From NCBI RefSeq assembly GCF_000499385.1, contig NW_013653655.1, forward strand, positions 1-38,838: a stretch of 38,838 bases of DNA, read 5' to 3'. The notes under the pieces were generated by a model, which worked only from the letters and a program-made list of their open reading frames with translations, was not told the origin of the DNA and did not search any database. The stretch is from Eimeria necatrix (lineage: Eukaryota; Apicomplexa; Conoidasida; Eucoccidiorida; Eimeriidae). Below are positions 30,401 through 38,838 of this stretch, piece after piece; the first letter of the stretch is position 1, and each line of letters begins with the position of its first letter. The translations under genes were made by a program, and so were the position numbers.

Positions 30401-32880
30401 ATAAATATTTCAGTTTTGTAGTCCAACCATAAGTGAATGATCAGTGGCCAGATGCAAAAATATCCCGTACAACGTACAGAGAAGCTGTGACATCATAAAT
30501 CATGAAAATGCGTTTAATTACAACATCTCGCAAACGATGGGCGAGTGACTTGTGTCGCATGCCGCTGCTGGTAAGGTTTGCGCACAGTTCGGCTCGCGCT
30601 CAGAATTGTCATCACCAGCAACATATTTAAAGCTGGTAAATATACTGCGGTTTCAATCTTGCTTGTCGTGTCTGCGCTCTGCAATTTTTAACTATAAAAA
30701 ACGATTTGATATCTTAGTACCATCACCATATCTAACAGAGCGTGAAAATGCCTGTGCACCTTTGAAAACGTTGGAGCCTGTAAATGTCGGAAAGTGCCAT
30801 TGTCGTATGCCTCTCTTGGCTAAAATTTACTTGCTGATAAGGAAACACAAGAGGGGAGCAACTGTTCTCAGATGGTTCACTGTACTGATAAGGAAAGTGT
30901 GGTGGTTGCAAGGTTTTGAGGAAACGCCCATGATTCGCCTTGCGTGGTTACGCGAGTTGACTTTTCTTAATTCTTGAATTTGGCCGGTGACGTACGGTCT
31001 GTCACAGCAAGAGATATGCTCCATTGAATACAGCTGATTGCTAAACGCGCTAGACACTTGTGTTTCAACAGCGTGCTTCGAAGTTGAATAGCACAACGCG
31101 AGGTCGCTCGATCCCTTTCGGTTTTGTATGCGTTTGAAGCTCCGCCTTAGATTCGGTATTGTCATAAAACAAGCAGGTTAGTGCTTGCGGCGTTGAAAGA
31201 TAGTTGACACAATCGTAGCACTGATTTTTCTAGGTTCACGGCTACAAAGAGCAAGAAAGCCACAGTGTGCCACAAAGCCTAAATGTGTACCAACAGATAT
31301 CGGCTAACCTCCGACGAAAAGCGCGTCAGTTCTCGTAGTGGCTGAGTAATTTTCAATTAAAAACTTACGGCGTGCGAGCAAGACACGCCGTTTAAGTGAG
31401 TCTCTGGCGGAGCTCATGCGCGGATATACAGTGTCGCATCATTTCCCATGAATATAAGGCAGGGCTCTTCGTCGCACTGACTGCAGCATCACGGAAGTTT
31501 TCCTTTTAACAGCATTATTTATGTAGAGGAATAGCGCGTTTCAAGCACTCCAAGCTAACGCACCGCTTTTTTCCTAGATTCTTTTAAAATATAAAAGAGG
31601 CATTTGGTGCACGCCCATTATATTCTGCATAATGTATAGAATGTTGATAAACCGTGTGCGTACCTGCCAGTGTCCTTTATATTAATAAGTGTTAGATGCA
31701 CCTCAGTGAGCGCATGACAGAAGCAGCACAAAGGTCTTCGCAGCAAGTCAACTGAAGAACGTGCTACTTGCAAACAAATGCATACGCTGCAACTAATATG
31801 ATATTCACAGCCTTTTGGATGCTTATGAAGGCTTGCTTGCTACGCCTAGTGTCCGCTTACGCTCTTAATCGCATTATTCACGCCTTTTATTTTAAAGCGT
31901 TTTGTCTTAAAATTTTTTTTTGACGGCCTTTATATATATTGAACATGCCCATCGCGGACTACAATGATACGACAAATACACTTCACGCTCACTGCGTCAC
32001 ACCATCATTCTAGTTGCTCATGCACTCGCCTTTCGAAAAGAAATCCGTATTCTTCCAAGGGCAGTAAAATGTCAGTTTGCAAAATAAGCGATCAATTATG
32101 CTTCCCACTTGCATTTGATTAATACATCGCTGCTTTCAGCAACTAAATGACAAGCGCTTTACTTGATACGCTAAAAGCACATGAAAGAACGTCCCAAGAA
32201 CTTCGAGTCAGGTATTGAGAGCCTCACTGTCTGCAGCCGTTACCAAGCTTTTACTTAGACTTCACTGCACCTCGCGAATGTTTTTCGCTGCCCGTATTTG
32301 CTGCAGTGAGGCATGTTTGCAAATGTTGAGGCTACTCTTCAGAGATTCGAAAGCTGTGAAACAGGAACTACTTTGCCATTAATTGACCAACAATCAGCCA
32401 TAAGATACGAAAAAGCCAGCAACCCCAGAAGAAGAAAATGATTAATGGGGCCTTCCAGTAGCGCAGCTTGTGTTTTACAGTGATCAAGAACTGGCGCGTT
32501 GAAGAGATATCACAAGCTTTTCTTACTGCGAGCCAAGTGCAGCGCCTCTAGTAGCACTTACGCCGCACGCTTAAGAGAAACTGGCTGACGATTGAGGATA
32601 CCAGGAAAGAAACCTTCTCGAGACCATGCTGGACCCTGGGGGACGCTTTTGCTCTTCTGCATAATCAAGACTCAAACAGTTTGGGAGCTTGGAAATAAGT
32701 CGTCAATCTGCAGTAACGCAGGAAAGCAATTTCGAGTTACGCATTTTTCAAATGCCACGAAGCAGCTAAGACATCTCCCGGCTGCAAAAATATGGAACAA
32801 GGCAGAAGAGAACAGCTTAAACATCGCGTGCGAATTTCTTCAGTGTTAAACTCAGCATCACAAGATGACGCTTTTGAGTG
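24427..32880. other. No gene recognised
   Basis: About 8.5 kb without a recognisable gene. The longest frame is 141 codons at 30552-30977 (plus), not longer than expected by chance. A plus frame at 29190-29369 looks protein-like (LLENRLQEHLSGEGQLSNKI) but lacks firm splice sites. No repeats over 20 bp were noticed. Confidence 0.3.
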
Positions 32881-33025
32881 GAGGGGCCACCATTACTGAC
32901 GTTCTGCGCAGAAAAACCAAAGGCCGTTGTAGGCTCCCACAATAATCGGATTAGCTGCACGTTGAAACACTCTTCGCAGCGCTGTGTTCGTGCCAGCTAT
33001 TTTTTTTTTGGAAGCACAGCTTCAA

Positions 33026-33355
33026 AACACGCGGGATTGCAAGCTTGGCACAATCATGAACGCGGAGCCAAACAAACGCAAACGTGTGGAAACACTCCCA
33101 AAATTGAGCCACTTGGAAGCCGCCAAAGAACGTTAGCTTCTATTCAGAGCCGGAGGAGAGGATACATAGAGCAGAGTTTGTCCGCTAGAAATAATGACGA
33201 AAATTCAATCTTTGCTCTGCAGGACCGCGTCCAGGTATCTGAAAAGCCTCGAGGCTTTCGTTAAACTTTTTCTGCAAGAACATAGTACTGCACTCGCGCG
33301 AGACCATGGCATCGGCGTGTACTTCATCTACAGGCCTTTGCCTGGAACATGCTAT
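33026..33355 (+). CDS. Possible exon(s), unknown protein
   Basis: A T10 run plus GGAAGCACAG precedes an open frame from about 33026 (SKHAGLQAWHNHERGAKQTQ and on) reaching a CAG-GTATCT donor near 33235. In another phase TTGCTCTGCAG near 33220 opens a frame reading RYLKSLEAFVKLFLQEHS and GIGVYFIYRPLPGT that ends at a perfect GTGAGT at 33356. The two readings conflict, so only one arrangement can be right. No domain recognised. These may be upstream exons of the plus-strand gene at the right edge. Confidence 0.25.
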
Positions 33356-33359
33356 TGTG

Positions 33360-35219
33360 AGTACAGTCATCCTTTGAATGGAACAGAGTATCTTGGCTTG
33401 GATGATGCTACCACAGGGCTGAAAGAAGCGTTCAGTAGAATTAGCTGATGGTAATAATATGACATGAGCTTAACGCACGCTCTGTCACGGTAATTGTATC
33501 TTGTGAACTTTCCACACATTTCCGAAGGTTTCGTGGAGTGTTTCATGACCTTTTGCATTGTCAACTAGATGGTCATGCACAAGCCAGCATATTTGCCAGA
33601 GAGATATTAAACGAGATTATGCATTAGCTTCTCTTATTCACAGATGACTTTTCTGTGGCTTACTTGCTTGGTTGTCGGTTGTCTCTGCCCCAGTGGTAGG
33701 TATTGTTGGTGAGCGCCACACTTGACAGTGCAACCGTTTTTTTCGTTTGGTTAGAACACAGTGCGTCAAACTCTTTTGACAAGGATCAACACGCTAAGGA
33801 AAATATGCTACTGTGTCTAACACTCTGGCGACCTCGCAGGAAAGGTTAATGCAAGCAGCACCAGCATTATAGTACTGTTGGGAACCCCTGGAAAACCGCG
33901 AGAGGCACTTGATTTTACCTCACCACCAGCTGTACTAGGTCAGATATCTGCCGATATCTTTCACATTCCTTGTTCTAAGAAAACAGAGCTTCTTTTCTCA
34001 CGCCAAACAGCAGTGACAGACCAGGTAACACCGCCTACGTGGCTCAGGAGCACTGCTGGCCACAAACTGTTTGCGTAGGGAGCATTGCATTTTTGTCAAA
34101 AAAGAAAAAGACGCGTCATGCGATTTGAGGGGGATTTCAGCATATTATTTTCATCTGGACTAAATTCAGCTCACCAGCTGGAAATTCGTGTGTAGTCATA
34201 CTTTGGGGCGAAGGCGATCGAAAGAAAGGCATCAATTCGAAGAATGGTCTCTATCGCCCGCCGAGACCAGGCTCACTCTGCCACGTTGAATTTAGCAGTA
34301 AAATGTTCATTCATATTTTTTGATGGTGACCAATGCATGAATGTGAACAAAAAGAATCCTTGCATAGTTAAGAATGTCCTGTTGCCTGAGGAGTAGTGGG
34401 AACAGCTGCCTCAAAGAACACGAAAGGAAGATACTGCACGACAATGAAAGATCTTGAGGCTTGACAGTGAAAACATGCTAGCAAAGTTACAGTGACGTTG
34501 CAGAACGATATTACATGAAACAGGCACTCAGCTCAGCTAATATGCATCGGAGGGTAGGCCTTGCTAATTTTTATTGGCGCATATGATGCGCTCACAGCTG
34601 TGCTTTAAGACGTTTTCAAATGTTCAGACTGTTTATTTCAAATAATTTGCAAACAAAGAAGTTATGTTCAGTTTTTAGCACTGATGTACGCCGCAGGCAA
34701 TGAAAGCGCCTTGGGCCCGTCGCGCCACTTATTTACATAAGTTACCATTGTGGTGCTTTCGGTGCCGTAAACAAGTATACACTGCCCCAAGACAAACCCA
34801 CTGCCTGAGGTTGAGGAGAGAAAAGAAATAAACGAGTATGAAAAATAAGTCGAAGTGGTTGCACGGCAGACGCAAAGTTATTTTCACATTCCTCACCATA
34901 TTATCAAATGAAATGTGCAAAGCACGCTGTACTCAATCCAGACAGATATGACGCACCCTTATTCCCATCCCAATTAAGAATTCACATTTGAACGAAGTGA
35001 GGCAAACGTGGTGTCAAGTATACGATGAAACCATTTTTTGTGGCAGATACAGTGTCACCGCCACTGAAATAAAGCAAGCCTCATTAATAGACAGAAAAAC
35101 ACACCCGCTTGAAATGGCAAGGTATCAAGTCGAAAATGGCATATAAGAACCGCTTTACGTTCTGCTTTGGGCACGTTGAACTCCAGTTATGCATTTCACA
35201 ATATCTGCACCTCTCGCAG
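33360..35219. other. No gene recognised
   Basis: Short frames only; may be intronic if the plus-strand candidate exons on both sides belong to one gene. Confidence 0.3.
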
Positions 35220-35359
35220 GCTTTTGTTATGGGATTCAAAGGTGGCGTTCAGCCAGGAAGCAAACCGCACGTGTTAACATTCGTAACGATCGCGGCACAT
35301 TGTGAAAATGGACTGCCTAGAAATGGCTGCTGGTACCCTTACAGCAAGGGGTCGCAGGG
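35220..35359 (+). CDS. Possible exon, unknown protein
   Basis: A pyrimidine-rich acceptor (CTGCACCTCTCGCAG) precedes an open stretch beginning AFVMGFKGGVQPGSK and ending near WYPYSKGSQ at a GTAACA donor-like site. Composition is protein-like. Not recognised; could be part of the right-edge gene. Confidence 0.22.
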
Positions 35360-35981
35360 GTAACAGCATACATGGCAATCCCTAGAGCCTATAGGTCTGT
35401 TTGCCGAGTGCCCATACAAGTAATGCATCACTGCTATTGTCACCTCACAAACTATCAATGGACACCAGAGACGCAACTTGAAGGCGACGGGAAGAAACGT
35501 GCTACTGTCGAATCATGTCTGGCAGCTTCAGTATGTCATCGTGAGGGAAAAAAGCGCCAAAACAGAAACATTCCAGTCTGCAGCATTCCTGGCACATGCT
35601 TTCCTTCTGCTTGAGGGCAGGCGCAAAAGAACCAGTCTAGAGCGTGCGCATGCGCTCAGTTTTTTGTCTCTCAGAACTATTCAGCAATTGACTACAGTCC
35701 GCCCTGGACTGTTTACAAGTTGATATTGTAATAGTTTTCCTTTGATAGGGCAGCTGCCCTGACCAGCAGAAACTTTCGTACAGCTGAGCAGGCTCTGGGC
35801 TTTCAGACGAGGACAACCCAGAGCCTATTGTCTGGCATGGAAACTCATCAGCTACCCGTGTTGTGCACAATTTCACATTGCTCCGATTATGCCGAATTAC
35901 GGTCGTATTTCTGAGAATGTGCTAAACCAAAAAAGAACATTTATCGCACGCGCTGTTTTCATGTGATTAGTGACTTCCGCA

Positions 35982-36357
35982 GCAGCCCGCCATCTCGCAC
36001 TGATTTGCTGTCCCAAAATAACGGGTTCGTTTTTTACGTTCGTGTGCGTCGTCAATGACCGAGCAACCCAAGAAATGTTCTTCGTGAGGTCTTTCACGGG
36101 CAGCATGTCGAACACTAGACAGCGGATAAAGCTTGTTTACAACTGGGGTGAGCATCTCAGAAAGACACCTTCGATACCAGCTGGACTGCTCGCCACGCAT
36201 GATGCATATAAGCCCCAGCCGTTCAGTGGAATTGACGCATTTACCTCATTCAATGTCACGCAGGATCAATAGGAGCGCTAACCTATTGGGGAACTGTTAG
36301 CACTAGAACATCGGATGTGTCGCTGCAAAATTACTCTGAAAGAATACTACGTGACTT
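35982..36357 (+). CDS. Two possible phase-matched exons, unknown protein
   Basis: An open stretch from about 35982 (RHLALICCPKITGSFFTFVC, then QRIKLVYNWG) ends in phase 1 at GTGAGC (36148). A pyrimidine-rich acceptor before 36264 restores the phase and opens SIGALTYWGTVSTRTSDVSL and ERILRD before a weak GTGCTA donor at 36358. The joint at Gly is phase-compatible. The first boundary is unclear. No family recognised; same strand as the gene at 37770-38748. Confidence 0.27.
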
Positions 36358-36579
36358 GTGCTAAGCAATGCCGTCTGATCGCAAACAATGATGTTCAGTT
36401 CCTACGACGACGGCTTTGGAGTATGCAAGCCTAAAGCCTTCTTCGTACGTAAGCACTATTCAAGCTTTCTGAGTGAAAGTGTGCGTAGATAGACCTTGGG
36501 CAAGACTGCGAGATCAAATACGCAATTAGAGCAAGGACAGAGATGGCACCTCAGTATGCAAGTGGCTTGCTGTTGACAG

Positions 36580-36730
36580 CTGCGCGATGCTGCCATCTTT
36601 ACTGGACGAACTTGCCAGCACTTCTTCATTAATGTGGCCAGTCGTAACGTTCCGCGCACCTTCTGAAGGCAATCGCGTTAAACATATTCCAAATTCCCTG
36701 TACTTGCATGAACTCCCGGCAGGCATTGTT
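36580..36730 (+). CDS. Possible exon, unknown protein
   Basis: TTGCTGTTGACAG is followed by about 50 open codons (LPSLLDELASTSSLMWPVVT, then NSLYLHELPAGIV) ending in phase 0 at GTAACT. It needs a preceding exon ending in phase 2, which was not firmly identified. Likely part of the same plus-strand gene as neighbouring candidates. Confidence 0.27.
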
Positions 36731-37769
36731 GTAACTGTCAGTTTAAAGCCAAGTCATTTCCTCGCTTCTTTAAGCAGCCTTCGACCATGGCATTGTGGTC
36801 TCAACACATGGCCAGCGACTCTTCTAATCGCTGCTCATTTTTTTAGAAGCGTGAAGATGGCGAGGCAAATCGTTACTACCAAGGACACAAATGGCATCAC
36901 AATCGGAAGAATGGCCCGATACCGTTCAACCCCGCGTCGAGATAAGGAAACAGGGGCATCATAGGCAGCTGGCTTTTTACTTATCACCATATATGATGTA
37001 ACAGTGAGGTGCTCTTGTTCTCGCGTTTGTACTCCACAAGTAACAATCTTTCAAGACAGTTATGACATTTCAGTCTTTGTTCAGTAAAATCTCATGCCTC
37101 ACTGTCTTGGTGTCCACATGCGTCTTGCGCTACATGTACAGGGTCGCGCCAAAATGCTCACAGCATGCGTACATTCCCTTTACTGAATAAATTAAAGTCG
37201 CGCTGCGGCACGTACACATTGGCCAGATGCGTGCGTAAGACGTCGAATACGCAGAAAGATCATCAATGGCAAAGTTTTGTATGCCTTTCTCCACTCTATC
37301 TTTCACTGAAACCACAACGAAATGTTGTGGCCCAAATAAGTTTATTAAGATACTGCAGAAAGTTAAGGTAAAAAGTGAAGTAATTTCGCAGCGTACAGAC
37401 TATCGTGTGCTCCCGGAGTTGTCCATGAATAGCTTGGTAGACAATGAGCAGTACAACACCCACAGAACCTCTTTGGAGTTAAGTGCAAACTTTTGTCATC
37501 GTTGCCGTATCTGCTAGAGGCTTGCTTGTTATATTTCTAGACACTCGTGCGTGCCGGTAGGCATTCAATAAGAATCGTAGAGCCAAGCATTCCAGTCATG
37601 CGCGCTCGACGGACGGGGCTTTTGGTCCATCTACGTGCGGTTTCCGTAAATGCCGGGAGAGTCACAAACAGTCTGCTGGAGCTTCCGTGAACGATGTTGG
37701 AGGAGATTCTGGAGAAAAAGCCTATTCACCCTATCCTGCTTCCTGCTGTGTTATTTGACGCACAGTTAG
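36731..37769. other. No gene recognised
   Basis: Probably intron sequence of the right-edge plus-strand gene if 36580-36730 is its exon; nothing else seen. Confidence 0.3.
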
Positions 37770-38748
37770 CTGCTGGAAACCGCTGCTGCAGAGCGCATCA
37801 ATACTTTTAGGATACTGGCAGCCTCATGGCGTGGCTTTTTGGAGGAGATGCAGTGAGTAACTACTCGTGCAACTAGGGCATTTGAGCCAGATCAGAGTTA
37901 TCACATCTCAAAGCAGACCGTGCAGTCACAAAGATTAGTCTGAATGTTCTATGATGCATGCGTCGTGGTGGATTAAGCACCAGCAGTCAAACGCTTTTTT
38001 GCTACAATGATAGTGCTCGTGTGACTCTAGGTAGGGGTTGCTGTGCACCTATTTAAAGCCAAATTCGCGCCTTTTGGATATGTTCCAACGAACATGGAGG
38101 ATTCAGCATCACCAAATATGGACGTGGGCGTTTCTTTCTGATAGAACGTTTGAGCTCTACCTTTTTAGGCAACTTCTTTGGAAAGGCCCAGCAGTTAGAA
38201 GCGCACTCAAGCGCAACAATTGTGAGGCAAAGGCTCAAGCTGAACTTAAGAGGATATTACACGCAGGCAGTGCATCTATCTCACACGAAACACCAGCGGC
38301 GCAGCATCTGACGTTGTCAAGCCCTTGCCGCTATCGGTCGACGTGCCTCCTGGCTTTCGGATATCGGTGCAAAGCCTTCCACAGTTAACGTTTTTGGAGG
38401 CTGCTCATATCTTCCCCCCAGCTTTGGCTGCATGCATATCCACGGCGCCATGTTGCAGCCAGATGCCATCAGGGTGGACGTACATCCTAGAGGAGCTTCT
38501 GATGTATCAAGGTAAACCGGTTCACCACAAAAATGCCGCCATGGATTTTATAGACGCTGCCACATCGCAGCGCAAAAAAATAGGGCATTCAAGAACTGGA
38601 CCTTCAATTCATCAAACGTACGTGCATCTTCGAAATCACGTGCTAACTTCTTGAGCCCACAGCAACATTGCTCTCAACTGTGCTAGCCCACTTAAGGACC
38701 TGCGAGCTGTTGCCTCAGGTTTTAGAAGAGCTGCTTCCGTGCCCATAA
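37770..38748 (+). CDS. 3' part of a multi-exon gene of unknown function
   Basis: Four exons join in frame. Exon at 37770-37852 follows a long pyrimidine tract and ends at GTGAGT (LLETAAAERINTFRILAASW). Exon 38169-38221 follows CTACCTTTTTAG and ends at GTGAGG (QLLWKGPAVRSALKRNN). Exon 38305-38511 (LPLSVDVPPGFRISVQSLPQ, LEAAHIFPPALAACISTAPC, GWTYILEELLMYQ) ends at GTAAAC. Exon 38663-38748 follows a GCTAAC branch-like motif and CCCACAG (TLLSTVLAHLRTCELLPQVL) and ends at TAA. All three junctions match in phase (2, 1, 1) and introns are 316, 83 and 151 nt. The C-terminus is rich in amphipathic helix. The upstream part of the gene is not delimited. I did not recognise the family; a large helical cytoplasmic protein is a guess. 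Confidence 0.45.
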
Positions 38749-38838
38749 AATGGGGCTGCACATCTCTGGAGAAGCTTGGCTTAAAAACCTCTCACCCAAT
38801 GTAGCCGCAAACACACCAGCGATACGTGAGCATTCACC
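38749..38838. other. Presumed 3' untranslated region
   Basis: Directly follows the TAA of the right-edge gene. No polyadenylation signal is obvious in the 90 bp available. Confidence 0.3.

Noticed and set aside
30552..30977. 141-codon plus-strand frame as a gene
   Set aside because: Several frames of this length are expected by chance in 38.8 kb read in six frames; no start context, splice logic or domain supports it.

Overview
The window looks like nuclear DNA of an intron-rich eukaryote. The best guess is a coccidian apicomplexan such as Eimeria or Cyclospora. Supporting signs are three exact plus-strand copies of TAAACCC (TTTAGGG-type, telomere-like) at 990-1010, GT-AG splice sites with small exons, a remnant of ATP-type PEP carboxykinase, and a chromodomain-bearing Ty3/gypsy element. 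Plants and algae share the telomere motif and such elements, so the assignment is moderate. Outside the retroelement almost no long reading frame exists; the exception is a 246-codon frame at 996-1736 (minus). There is no bacterial operon, CRISPR array or recognisable tRNA or rRNA gene.

Left part (1-6.2 kb): a broken PEP carboxykinase fragment (about 683-983, plus) ends abruptly at the telomere-like repeat. Facing it is a minus-strand multi-exon candidate gene starting at 2404 with a signal peptide and a membrane helix. A short signal-peptide-like exon (2796-2936, plus) lies head to head with it. Two possible minus-strand exons of unknown function follow.

Middle (6.2-15.5 kb): a retrotransposon cluster with three layers. 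(1) A decayed plus-strand Ty3/gypsy relative has an LTR-start hairpin at 6220, gag at 6950-7515, a (GT)n tract where protease should be, and a piece of pol at 7720-8019. (2) A truncated older LTR lies at 8639-8853. (3) A nearly complete minus-strand chromovirus-type element occupies 8854-15468: two LTRs of about 420 bp, a primer-binding site fitting tRNA-Pro, gag with two zinc knuckles, aspartic protease, reverse transcriptase, RNase H, HHCC/DD35E integrase, chromodomain and polypurine tract. Every domain is present in order, but 11 in-frame stops, 3 frameshifts and an RT active-site change (YLND for YLDD) make it inactive.

Right part (15.5-38.8 kb): mostly DNA in which no gene can be recognised, with a strong 24-bp-arm hairpin at 19421-19489, small repeats and scattered single candidate exons. 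At the right edge, four plus-strand exons at 37770-38748 join in compatible phases and end at a stop codon. They are the most convincing host gene in this part, but the family is not recognised. Candidate exons from about 33 kb onward may belong to the same gene. Exon calls were made by eye from splice signals and open phase and need transcript evidence.
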